From an uncultured Chitinophagaceae bacterium (GTDB taxonomy: Bacteria > Bacteroidota > Bacteroidia > Chitinophagales > Chitinophagaceae), in contig CALGAP010000023.1 in NCBI GenBank assembly GCA_937958995.1, positions 248,001 through 312,000 on the forward strand: a DNA stretch of 64,000 nt, written 5' to 3'. The notes under the pieces are model-generated. The model had not been told where the DNA came from. It was given only the letters and a program-made list of their open reading frames with translations, and ran no database searches. Both the position numbers and the translations under genes were made by a program. Below are positions 16,468 to 25,010 of this stretch, one piece after another (within the stretch, counting starts at the first letter, position 1; every line of letters starts with the position of its first letter).

Positions 16468-18075
16468 CTAATTATCCAAAATTGTAAAATGAAACGTGCT
16501 TCCTTTACCCGGCTCCGAATCCACCCATATTTTTCCTCCATGTAGTTCCACCACTTTCTTACAGTGTGCCAGGCCAATGCCCGATCCTTCGTAATCGGTG
16601 CGGTTGTGTAATCGCTGGAAGATGATAAAGATCCTTTCCTGGTGTTGCTTGCCAATGCCTATGCCGTTGTCGGCAAAAGAAAATTGCCAGGCACCCGGTT
16701 GGTGATGTGCTGAAATATGAATAACGGGTGGCTCATTTTGCTTCCGGAATTTGATGGAGTTGCTGATCAGGTTTTGAAACACCAGTTTGATTTCAGTTTT
16801 AAAAGCTTTGATCACCGGTAGCGGCTCCGCTGTAATGTGCGCGCCGTTTTCTTTGATCACTTTATCAAGATCGGCCAGCACTTCAGAAAGCAGCGCGTTG
16901 CAGTCGGCCTCTTCCAGCTTCTTCTCGCGGCCGAGTCTTGAATAATCGAGCAGGTCTTTGATCAAAGTCTTCATGCGGTCAGATGCCTGGAGAATATAGT
17001 CGATGTAACGATTGGCGTGGGCATCCAGTTTATCGTAGTATTGCTTGCGCAACAGTTCTACAAAACTGGAGGTGGTACGCAATGGCTCCTGCAGGTCGTG
17101 CGACGCAACGTAGGCGAATTGTTCTAGTTCCTTATTCTTTATTTCCAGCTCCGCTGTTCTTTGTTCCACCTTTCTTTCCAGGTTGGTATTGGCTTCGCGA
17201 ATTTCCTGCTGCAGCTTCTCCAGTTCCTCGGCCATGGTGTTGAAGTTGTTGGCCAGTATACCGATTTCATCTTTTGAAAATGCTTTTGCCTTGCGGCTAA
17301 AATCGCCGCGTGCCACAGAGCGCGCAGACTCGAGAATCTCGGCCAGGCCTTTCTGGATATTGCGGCTTACTGTGATAGCTAGAATAAGACCGGTGAGTTC
17401 CACCGTGAGGGCAATGGTAAACAACAACCGCAATACCAGGTTTTCGAGCCAGCGCGAACCTTCGCCGAGGGTATAGGAGAATTCATCTTCCAGCACGGTC
17501 AGTTTTTCGTTCAGCGGACCAATCTTATCCAATATCGCATTGATGCGTTCCTGTGAGGGCGATGGGGAGTTGATTTCTACGTAAAGCGAATCTGCAATTG
17601 GATTGAATTCCGCGATCAGCGGATCGGCTTCTGACCATACTTTAATAGCGCGGTTGATGAATGATACCCAGTTGAACCGCCTGAACAAAGTGATCATGCC
17701 GTCTATATCATCATCATGTATTCTTCCTTCCCTGAAGCCCTGTCGCGCCACTTCCATATCGGGTTTTTCTTTACCCAATTCTACCAGCGTTTTGTGATCG
17801 CCGAGCGGCACGGCCATAAATTTCTTAAACATCTCGTAGTCTTCATTATTGTGCGTGCGGCCATATTGCAGCAGGGAATACATGGCATCTTTCTGCGCTT
17901 TTGACCACAAACCTTCGCCGCCTACATAAGCGCGTACTGATGAGAGTGTGTTGATGGAAAATACGAGCGCCGCCAGTTCAACGGCAATCAGTGCGGCCAT
18001 GATGCCTACAGTGAAATAAAGCTTTTTGGCAATAGAGACATTACGAAACCACCTGAAAAGCGAGAATCTTTTCAT
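16468..18075 (-). CDS. Membrane sensor histidine kinase with HAMP domain
   Basis: 535 residues, inner membrane. Membrane helices near 20-42 and 213-236 flank a periplasmic helical sensor domain of about 170 residues. Then HAMP (about 238-290), a coiled coil (about 282-320), the phospho-acceptor region YVASHDLQEPLRT with His326, N-box Asn435 (QNLISNSIKF), G1 at Asp469 (DNGIGIG) and G2 GSGIGL at 497-502. The HDLQEPL form marks the phytochrome/NtrY-like group of kinases common in Bacteroidota. No response regulator is adjacent, so it is an orphan and its partner is unknown. Confidence 0.92.
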   Translation of the reverse strand: MKRFSLFRWFRNVSIAKKLYFTVGIMAALIAVELAALVFSINTLSSVRAYVGGEGLWSKAQKDAMYSLLQYGRTHNNEDYEMFKKFMAVPLGDHKTLVELGKEKPDMEVARQGFREGRIHDDDIDGMITLFRRFNWVSFINRAIKVWSEADPLIAEFNPIADSLYVEINSPSPSQERINAILDKIGPLNEKLTVLEDEFSYTLGEGSRWLENLVLRLLFTIALTVELTGLILAITVSRNIQKGLAEILESARSVARGDFSRKAKAFSKDEIGILANNFNTMAEELEKLQQEIREANTNLERKVEQRTAELEIKNKELEQFAYVASHDLQEPLRTTSSFVELLRKQYYDKLDAHANRYIDYILQASDRMKTLIKDLLDYSRLGREKKLEEADCNALLSEVLADLDKVIKENGAHITAEPLPVIKAFKTEIKLVFQNLISNSIKFRKQNEPPVIHISAHHQPGAWQFSFADNGIGIGKQHQERIFIIFQRLHNRTDYEGSGIGLAHCKKVVELHGGKIWVDSEPGKGSTFHFTILDN

Positions 18076-18154
18076 ACAAAAAAATGCGGGTAACAGGTAA
18101 GATAGTGAATTTTACCCGTTCTTTCGGGCACGTATATGGTAAGATGTCAAACAT

Positions 18155-18183
18155 AAAAGAGCCGCCCGTCAAAGAGCGGCCCT
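18155..18183 (-). terminator. Terminator of the oxidoreductase gene
   Basis: Read on the minus strand, GGCCGCTC and GGGCGGC form a short GC stem with loop around TTTGAC and a T-rich end (TCTTTTATG), 24-52 bp after the stop at 18207. Confidence 0.65.
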
Positions 18184-18206
18184 GGAGTTTTCTCTATTAT
18201 AAATTA

Positions 18207-19544
18207 TTAGAAGCCATATTTGGTCACACCTGGTGTAGGTACTTTGTAATACCCGTTCTCATCGGGAACCACCGGCGGGGTAGCAGCGAAATCATAGACC
18301 TTCGGCTGCAGGCTGATGCCCGAGTTCAGCGCTTTATCCCATTCCACTACTTGTCCGCTATAGGTGGCCATTCTTCCCAGGATGGAGGTCATAGTGCTCT
18401 TGGCACCGTTTTCAGCATCGGCAAATTTGTATTCTCCTTTGGCTATTGCGGCAAACAATTCATCGTGTTCGTTTTGATAAGGTTCGTTTTCATTTTTCTT
18501 ATCAAACTGGTACAACACTTTTCCTTTCAGGTCAATGATATTGGCATCGCCGCATTGTATTCTACCTTTTGTACCGATCAGCAGCTCATCTACCTTACTC
18601 ATGGTGCCGGGTATATGGCGGCATTGGCTGTTGAGAATGGAACCATCGGCGTAGTGAAACTCTACATAGTGATGGTCGAAAATCTCACCATGATCTTTGC
18701 CTTTGCGCACCTCGCGGCCGCCCATGCCTTGTGCTTTTACGGGATAGCTGCCCTTGAACCAGTTTACCACATCGATGTTGTGAATGTGCTGCTCGCAGAT
18801 ATGATCGCCGCAGAGCCATACGAAGTAGTACCAGTTGCGCATCTGGTATTCCATTTCTGTTTGCCCCGGCTGACGTTTATTCACCCACACGCCATCGTTG
18901 TTCCACCAGGCCTGTGCGCTGGTGATTTCACCGATCAGGTCTTTGCGTTTAAACAGTTCGCGGTATGATGTCTGGTAGTGACGTTGGAGTCCAACCACCA
19001 CGTTCAGTTTTTTCTGTTTGGCAATTTCAGCGGCGGCCAGCACTTTCTTCACGCCTTCGGGGTCGGTGGCCACCGGCTTTTCCATGAAAACATGTTTGTT
19101 TTGTTTGATGGCCTCTTCAAAATGTATGGGCCTGAAACCGGGAGGAGTGGCAAGTATCACCACATCGGCCAGGGGAATGGCTTTCTGGTATGCGTCGAAG
19201 CCCACGAATTTTCTTTCTTCAGGTACATCCACCCTATCTTTTAATTTTATATTCCTGTCGTTTTCTGCGTTAATGATTCGGTTATACGACCTGTCGAGCC
19301 TGTCGCGGAAGGCATCGGCCATGGCCACCAGTTTTACGTTTTGTTTGGTAAGCAGGGCCTGCACGGCGGCGCCGGTACCGCGACCGCCACAGCCAATAAG
19401 GGCCACTTTAATGGTATCGTCAGCGCCAGAGAAATAATTGGCACGCGAAAGCAGGGGAGCAGCCAGCACACCACCGGCAAGCAGGGTGGACTGTTTTACA
19501 AAATCGCGACGGGAAGCACTCCTGGTAGGTTGATCGGTACTCAT
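18207..19544 (-). CDS. Gfo/Idh/MocA-family oxidoreductase with Tat signal
   Basis: 445 residues. N-terminal twin-arginine signal (SASRRDFVKQSTLLAGG) directs the folded enzyme across the inner membrane. The Rossmann motif VALIGCGGRGTG follows, then the family's EKPVATD with the conserved Lys, and a C-terminal substrate domain with HICEQHIHNIDVVNWF. Such enzymes use NAD(P) on sugars or inositols; the exact substrate is not evident. Gene order SUMF1-like then oxidoreductase on the same strand, 79 bp apart, and a sugar-isomerase-like gene divergent from them, suggests carbohydrate metabolism. Confidence 0.9.
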   Translation of the reverse strand: MSTDQPTRSASRRDFVKQSTLLAGGVLAAPLLSRANYFSGADDTIKVALIGCGGRGTGAAVQALLTKQNVKLVAMADAFRDRLDRSYNRIINAENDRNIKLKDRVDVPEERKFVGFDAYQKAIPLADVVILATPPGFRPIHFEEAIKQNKHVFMEKPVATDPEGVKKVLAAAEIAKQKKLNVVVGLQRHYQTSYRELFKRKDLIGEITSAQAWWNNDGVWVNKRQPGQTEMEYQMRNWYYFVWLCGDHICEQHIHNIDVVNWFKGSYPVKAQGMGGREVRKGKDHGEIFDHHYVEFHYADGSILNSQCRHIPGTMSKVDELLIGTKGRIQCGDANIIDLKGKVLYQFDKKNENEPYQNEHDELFAAIAKGEYKFADAENGAKSTMTSILGRMATYSGQVVEWDKALNSGISLQPKVYDFAATPPVVPDENGYYKVPTPGVTKYGF

Positions 19545-19623
19545 GTCTTGTTAGTTTTATTGTCAGAATATATAATCGTTCAATATACACTTATTAAGCT
19601 ACTTAATAATTTTCAGACGGCTC

Positions 19624-20571
19624 TTAATTGTCGAGGTATTTTTTATAAAAGGCTTCCGCCTCCTCTTTGGTTGGTTCCTTAAGCGGACGAACGAGCCTGA
19701 AACCTACCTGCATGCCATCGGTGAGCCACCACTTACTTTTAGGAATCTGTGGGTCGCGTTTATTCCACGCAGGCTCTGATTTACTGCGGGCAGCGCAGCG
19801 CAATTTGGATGCATCATCCAGGTAACCGCCTCCACGCACACTGCGCGGGTAAGTGGTCTCGGGATCCATTACAGGATTGCTGGCATCATCGCCTATCCTC
19901 GTGAAATAATCTTCTTTGTACTGATCGAGCGTCCATTCTGCCACGTTACCCAGCATATCATACAAGCCCCAGGCATTGGGTTTTTTCTGTCCTACTTTCT
20001 GGTACTTGTTCTTGCTGTTGGCGCTATACCAGGCATAGTCTTTCAGTTGTTTGACATCATCGCCAAAATAATAGGCAGTGGTAGTTCCCGCGCGGCAGGC
20101 ATATTCCCATTCTGCTTCGGTGGGCAAGCGGTAAAACTGCCCCGTTTTTTCATACAACCAACGGCAATACATCAGCGCCGTGCGCTGGCTCATGCTATTC
20201 ATGGGAAAACCGCCTTGTTTACCCATGCCCCAGCTTAAGTCGATATACTGTGGCGTGGGACGAGTTACCGCATCTACTTCCGAATCGCGACTGGTGTTTT
20301 CGTCGTTGAAGAAAAGCAGGAATTCATCGTAAGTCACTTCATGTGCACCCATCCAGAACGCATCGATCTGCACTTTTTTCTGCGGTCCTTCGTCGGGTTG
20401 GCGTTTGGCTTCGTTAGCGGGGCTGCCCATGGTAAAGCTGCCTGCCGGTATGGGCACCATAGTAAATTTTACAGTGGAGCCGGGTATGGTTTGTTCATAA
20501 GTTGTAAACTCCTGGCCTTGCACGAAAACGTTTGCACAAAAAAATATCGCTGCGGTAAGAATGCCTTTCAT
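19624..20571 (-). CDS. Formylglycine-generating-enzyme/SUMF1-like secreted protein
   Basis: 315 residues from an internal ATG that gives a good signal peptide (MKGILTAAIFFCANVFVQGQ); a longer frame to 20736 has no such feature. SUMF1/FGE-sulfatase fold: MVPIPAGSFTMGSP, DEGPQKKVQIDAFWMGAHEVT, RLPTEAEWEYACRAGT, NAWGLYDMLGNVAEWT, SVRGGGYLDD, RCAARS, GFRLVR. In true FGE two cysteines five residues apart bind copper; here the second is kept (RCAARS) but the first position is Ala, so formylglycine formation is doubtful. No sulfatase gene is near. Periplasmic or surface; precise role unknown. Confidence 0.88.
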   Translation of the reverse strand: MKGILTAAIFFCANVFVQGQEFTTYEQTIPGSTVKFTMVPIPAGSFTMGSPANEAKRQPDEGPQKKVQIDAFWMGAHEVTYDEFLLFFNDENTSRDSEVDAVTRPTPQYIDLSWGMGKQGGFPMNSMSQRTALMYCRWLYEKTGQFYRLPTEAEWEYACRAGTTTAYYFGDDVKQLKDYAWYSANSKNKYQKVGQKKPNAWGLYDMLGNVAEWTLDQYKEDYFTRIGDDASNPVMDPETTYPRSVRGGGYLDDASKLRCAARSKSEPAWNKRDPQIPKSKWWLTDGMQVGFRLVRPLKEPTKEEAEAFYKKYLDN

Positions 20572-20742
20572 CAGGTAGAATGGTTTTGAAAAAGCTGGAT
20601 GACGAATATAGCTCCAAATCGGTTGTAAGTTCCGATTTTTCCCCAGCCATTTCTTGTACAATTTTCTCCAAAACTTAAATCTAATTAACCTGCTGACTGA
20701 ACTCTGACATTTAGTGTTATATTTATTGCCAAACACGGTAAC

Positions 20743-21675
20743 ATGGAACGAAGAAATTTTTTGCAGCAGTCGGCCCTGGCCGGTGCTGGTATTTTAGCCG
20801 GATCTGCATTCAACCGCGCCGAGGCGCAGGAAAAAAACGATGCTCTCCCGCAAAATGGCAAGCCTTTTAACCTCAACTACGGGTTTCACGATGGCATGTT
20901 CAGAAACAGCGCGGGCAACGATTTTCTCGACCAGATCAAATTTGGTTACGACCAGGGTTTTCGCTCGATAGAAGATAATGGCATGATGAGCCGCACACCC
21001 GAAATGCAAAAGAAGATCGGCGACCTGCTGGCTAAATTAGGTATGACCATGGGCGTGTTTGTGATTACCAGCGACAACTGGCACTGGAGCAAAACGCTCA
21101 CCACGGGCAAGCAGGAGTGGATCGACAAAATGGAGAAAGACTGTCGCCAGGCCGTAGAAGTAGCCAAGCGCTGCAACGCAAAATATATGACCGTGGTGCC
21201 GGGCAATTTCGACAGAAGCCTGCCCATAGAATATCAAACCGCCAATGTAATTAATGCCCTGCGCAAAGCCGCAGCCATTTTGGAACCGCACGGACTGGTG
21301 ATGGTGCTGGAACCGCTGAGTGACAATCCTGATTTGTTTTTGCGCACTTCCAGCCAGACCTATTTTATTTGTAAGGCTGTGAACAGTCCTTCGTGCAAAA
21401 TTCTGTACGACATCTACCACATGCAGCGCAACGAGGGTGATATCATCAATAATATTAATCGCAGCTGGGACGAAATAGGATATTTCCAGATTGGCGATAA
21501 TCCCGGCCGCAAGGAGCCCGGCACTGGTGAGTTGAACTACCGCAATATTTTCAAGCACATATATAACAAAGGTTACCGCGGCGTGATGGGTATGGAGCAT
21601 GGCAATGCCCAACCCGGCAAGGAAGGCGAGCTGGCCCTGATAAAAGCCTATCGCGAGGCCGATAGTTTTATGTGA
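20743..21675 (+). CDS. Hydroxypyruvate isomerase-like TIM-barrel protein (Tat-exported)
   Basis: 310 residues. N-terminal Tat-like signal (ERRNFLQQSALAGAGILAGS), then a xylose-isomerase-like TIM barrel. Hyi-family signatures are present: MVLEPLSDNPDLF with the metal Glu, ILYDIYHMQRNEGDI with Asp and His, FQIGDNPGRKEPGTGELNY, and GMEHGN with the last Glu. These residues bind the divalent metal, so an active sugar or keto-acid isomerase is likely. It is divergent from the SUMF1-like gene, 171 bp apart, consistent with shared control. Confidence 0.9.
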   Translation: MERRNFLQQSALAGAGILAGSAFNRAEAQEKNDALPQNGKPFNLNYGFHDGMFRNSAGNDFLDQIKFGYDQGFRSIEDNGMMSRTPEMQKKIGDLLAKLGMTMGVFVITSDNWHWSKTLTTGKQEWIDKMEKDCRQAVEVAKRCNAKYMTVVPGNFDRSLPIEYQTANVINALRKAAAILEPHGLVMVLEPLSDNPDLFLRTSSQTYFICKAVNSPSCKILYDIYHMQRNEGDIINNINRSWDEIGYFQIGDNPGRKEPGTGELNYRNIFKHIYNKGYRGVMGMEHGNAQPGKEGELALIKAYREADSFM

Positions 21676-21833
21676 TGCTTAACGGCACGGCTTTGCACTT
21701 ATCGGTACTTTTGCCTGTGCACAGAATTTTTCTGTTATCGATCCTGTTCCTTTTCTGCTTTGCACAATCGTCCGCGCAGGATACCGATAAATTGAAGGTG
21801 AATAAGGGATTGTCGGATGAGGTTTTCAAATAG
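21675..21833 (+). CDS. Small secreted protein or gene remnant (52 aa)
   Basis: Start overlaps the previous stop as TGATG, which usually means translational coupling. The 52-residue product begins with a hydrophobic signal peptide (HRIFLLSILFLFCFAQSSAQ) and then only about 17 residues (DTDKLKVNKGLSDEVFK) before TAG. It may be a true small periplasmic peptide or the 5' remnant of a longer secreted gene cut short. Nothing else is recognised between 21834 and 22099. Confidence 0.4.
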   Translation: MLNGTALHLSVLLPVHRIFLLSILFLFCFAQSSAQDTDKLKVNKGLSDEVFK

Positions 21834-22099
21834 GGAAAATACTAATGTTTCAGCTTGTGCGGCTGAGCTTGTTCGGTAAACTACGATATTGGTTTTCGTA
21901 CTTGTCCACTGCTACATAGTAAATGCCGCAAATAATACGTGCTTTTCTGAATAAATAAGTAAAACTCTGTACTTAAGCGTCGTATTTTCCGTTTATCGAA
22001 CACAATGATGTTTTTACCGAAAATTAGGGTAATTCACTATTAACTGTGGATTACACTTACTATTTTAGCCAACCATTTGACGCCCATAAATCCAAACGT

Positions 22100-24811
22100 A
22101 TGAAAAAAGGTATCCCTATTCTATTGAGCGGTACTATGTTCTTTCGTAAGTGCCTTCAAACAGGCTTGGTGTTCATTTTAGTGCTCTCCTTATCCCATGT
22201 AGTTCTTGCCCAGTGCCCAAGTGGCTATAGCCAGGCGCAGTTGAACTGGGACAAAATGGATTACTTCTTTAATAGTGGTGGTCAGGCGCCTTATGTCAAC
22301 TATATTTCCAATGCCATGGAGCGAACTCAGAAGTTTGCGATTGGTAAGACATATGCGACCTTCGCCACCTCTCACAACGAGTTTATAAACCCTGGCAATG
22401 GTAACAGCACAGAAAATGGAACTCATACGGGGGATGTACCGGGCTTTACCGGAGATGACGTCCAATACAAGCCTTCAGCCAATGGCCAGAATGTGGTGAT
22501 TACATTCGGCACAGAAGTGCAGAATGTTTCATTTACACTTTATGATATTGACGGCAGTGCAAGAATTGATGTAGATGCTTTTAATGCTGCCAATGTGGCC
22601 CAGAATGTGTCGGTTACCACCTATGGCAGCACCATATTGTCGGTTACTAATGACAACAGCATCGACACTTATGTAAGTGCTACATCTGGTTCAAACCTTG
22701 ACAACAATTCCAATGATGGTACTGCAACATTTAGTATTGCGGGACCTGTTAACAGGATAGTGATTACAGTAACTACGATTGGATCTGACCCGGTATTCTG
22801 GCTTTCAGATATCAATGCTTGTGTGCCGGGAAGTTTTCCGACCAACTACCATCAGTCTGCGCCGAATCTGCAACCCTTCCATGGGCCGGTGGCTAACCAA
22901 CCTCAATATTTCCTGGTAACGCCCGACAACGATGGGGTGTACATGGTAGACCCGGCAACTGGTAATGCCAAGTTTCTTTTCCGGGACAGCGAGCGTCACT
23001 ATGTAAACTCATTTGCATACGATCCTTATCACCGGATTTTGTATTATATATCGGAGAACAGTACGATAGATGCCAATAACAAAAAACTTAAGAAATACGA
23101 TTTTAATACGGGTACAAGCTCAACCGTTGTGAACGATATAACCACACTTGGTATTCCTGTATTTAGCCTGGGCATAGAATCTGCGGGTGCGGCCTTTTAT
23201 GATGGGGCGTTGTACCTTGGTATTGAGGGCGGCAATCACGACGCATCGGGTACTGCAAACGACCGTACTAGAGAAACTATAATATGGAGAATAGATTTTG
23301 ACACGAGTCTGAACCCGGTAAATGCTTACCAGGTGTACGCTACCAATTCGTACAGCCCGGCAGATCCGATCAACACTTCTATTCATGACTGGGGCGACTT
23401 CCTGGTGAAAGACGGAATTCTTTACAATTTTAATACTGCCAGGAACTCTTGTGGCAAGAATTGCTATGAGTATAGTGAAAGCCGCTATCACCACTACAAC
23501 CTCACCACAGGCGAAGAAATAGTGTATAAAAACCCTGGTACAGCAGCTTACTCCGGACAGGGTGGTCTTTCCTGGGATGGTAAAATGTATTGGGTGCGTG
23601 ATAGCGTAGGAAGGTATAATGAAGACGGTACTGTGGATCCCTCCACTAAGAGAAAGCTTGTGGTGGTACCCGGTCCCAATGGTACTGGTCCATATACCAG
23701 CTGGCAAGGTGGCGCCGGTGACGCATCGGACCCCTTCCGCCCGAAATCTGATTTCGGTGATGCACCGGCTTCTTATGATCCCGATCCGCAGGCACCGGCT
23801 ACGCACGAGTTGTTAGAGAATCTTCGTATCGGCAGCAGTGTGGTTGATGAATGGGTAAAAACGCCTTCAACACTGGCGGATGCAGACCCTGATGAAAACG
23901 GTATTGTGGGTGGTCCGCCACCGCTCAATTTCGACGCCACACTTACTTATTCAGTCACCGTGCAGGTATTAAATAATACCGGTGCCAACGCCACTTTGGC
24001 CGGCTGGCTCGACTATAACTTCAATGGCGTTTTTGAACCTGAAGAGGGAGTTGTCATGAATGTGACAGATAGTGCAATGGCCAAAAACGTAACGCTGACC
24101 TGGTCTGATATATGGGTTAAAAATACTACGGCCACTAACACATACCTCCGTATTCGATTGACTCGTGCTGCCAACGGCATGACCGCTGCCAATGGAATGA
24201 CCGGCTGGTTTCCCGATGGAGAAGTGGAAGACTATTTCGTAGTGATGGGTACTGCACTTCCCAAAGACCTGAACAATTTTGTGGCTGACAAAAAAAGTAA
24301 TGGCGTTGAGTTAAAATGGACCCTCGATGTGCAACAGCTTGTGAAGAACTTTGAAATTCTGCGCAGCAATGATAAGACCGACTGGGAAGTAATTGCCACC
24401 GTTGATGCCCGCGAAGGTACAGGTCGTCAAAACTACGAGTTCACCGACCTGCAACCCCTGGATGGCAAATCTTACTACCGCATACGCATTAACTATGCCG
24501 GCAACGACGCCAATAAACTTTCTGTAGTTCGCACCGTACAATTTGGCAAAGAGGTGCAGTTATTGAAAGTGGTGCCCAACCCTGCACAATCATTTGCTGA
24601 ATTGAGAATAGATGCCGCCGCTCATGGCGCAGCGACTATCGAGTTGTTTGACCAGACAGGCCGCAAGCTATACAGTCAGAATAGAAATGTGAATGCAGGT
24701 TTGAACCGAATCACACTCGACAACCTCACGCAATACACGCCCGGTATTTACACGGTCCGTGTGAAGGTAGACGGGCACACAACGAGCGAAAAACTTATCA
24801 TCAGAAGATAA
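22100..24811 (+). CDS. T9SS-secreted GEVED-domain protein, paralogue of 6934
   Basis: 903 residues from ATGAAAAAAGG, preceded by AAATCCAAAC; a GTG at 22046 is possible but would place the signal peptide far inside. Signal peptide (GLVFILVLSLSHVVLAQ), then the same layout as the protein at 6934: NWDKMDYFF, FTLYDIDGSARIDV, YFLVTPDNDGVYMVDPATG, SFAYDPYHRILYYIS, the FGDAPASYDPD motif, a DYNFNGVFEPEEG loop and DGEVEDYFVVMG. The FN3-like linker is more divergent (FEILRSNDKTDWEVIA). Sorting domain VVPNPAQSF to GIYTVRVKVDG. Presumed surface protein of unknown ligand. Confidence 0.87.
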   Translation: MKKGIPILLSGTMFFRKCLQTGLVFILVLSLSHVVLAQCPSGYSQAQLNWDKMDYFFNSGGQAPYVNYISNAMERTQKFAIGKTYATFATSHNEFINPGNGNSTENGTHTGDVPGFTGDDVQYKPSANGQNVVITFGTEVQNVSFTLYDIDGSARIDVDAFNAANVAQNVSVTTYGSTILSVTNDNSIDTYVSATSGSNLDNNSNDGTATFSIAGPVNRIVITVTTIGSDPVFWLSDINACVPGSFPTNYHQSAPNLQPFHGPVANQPQYFLVTPDNDGVYMVDPATGNAKFLFRDSERHYVNSFAYDPYHRILYYISENSTIDANNKKLKKYDFNTGTSSTVVNDITTLGIPVFSLGIESAGAAFYDGALYLGIEGGNHDASGTANDRTRETIIWRIDFDTSLNPVNAYQVYATNSYSPADPINTSIHDWGDFLVKDGILYNFNTARNSCGKNCYEYSESRYHHYNLTTGEEIVYKNPGTAAYSGQGGLSWDGKMYWVRDSVGRYNEDGTVDPSTKRKLVVVPGPNGTGPYTSWQGGAGDASDPFRPKSDFGDAPASYDPDPQAPATHELLENLRIGSSVVDEWVKTPSTLADADPDENGIVGGPPPLNFDATLTYSVTVQVLNNTGANATLAGWLDYNFNGVFEPEEGVVMNVTDSAMAKNVTLTWSDIWVKNTTATNTYLRIRLTRAANGMTAANGMTGWFPDGEVEDYFVVMGTALPKDLNNFVADKKSNGVELKWTLDVQQLVKNFEILRSNDKTDWEVIATVDAREGTGRQNYEFTDLQPLDGKSYYRIRINYAGNDANKLSVVRTVQFGKEVQLLKVVPNPAQSFAELRIDAAAHGAATIELFDQTGRKLYSQNRNVNAGLNRITLDNLTQYTPGIYTVRVKVDGHTTSEKLIIRR

Positions 24812-24820
24812 GGTTCTAAG

Positions 24821-24862
24821 TTATAAAGCCGCTGTTTCTTCGTGTAAGCAGCGGCTTTATAA
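24821..24862. terminator. Perfect 14-bp hairpin after the GEVED paralogue
   Basis: TTATAAAGCCGCTG (24821-24834) and CAGCGGCTTTATAA (24849-24862) are exact complements around a 14-nt loop, 10 bp after the stop. The T run is short. 24863-25010 holds only the leader of the next gene. Confidence 0.75.
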
Positions 24863-25010
24863 ATGTTAACACCTATTTATAGTTGTAAAATATACTATGT
24901 GTTAATCCGTTAAATATCCTAGAGTTACAAGTAAATATTCGATTGCCTAAGCAGTAGCTATTATTTACTTTAACGAAGAATACCGAACCCTTAAATCCAA
25001 TTTTCCGAAT

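Noticed and set aside
18084..18968. 294-codon open frame antisense to the oxidoreductase
   Set aside because: Coding evidence for the minus-strand enzyme is strong; the antisense product has no recognisable motif.
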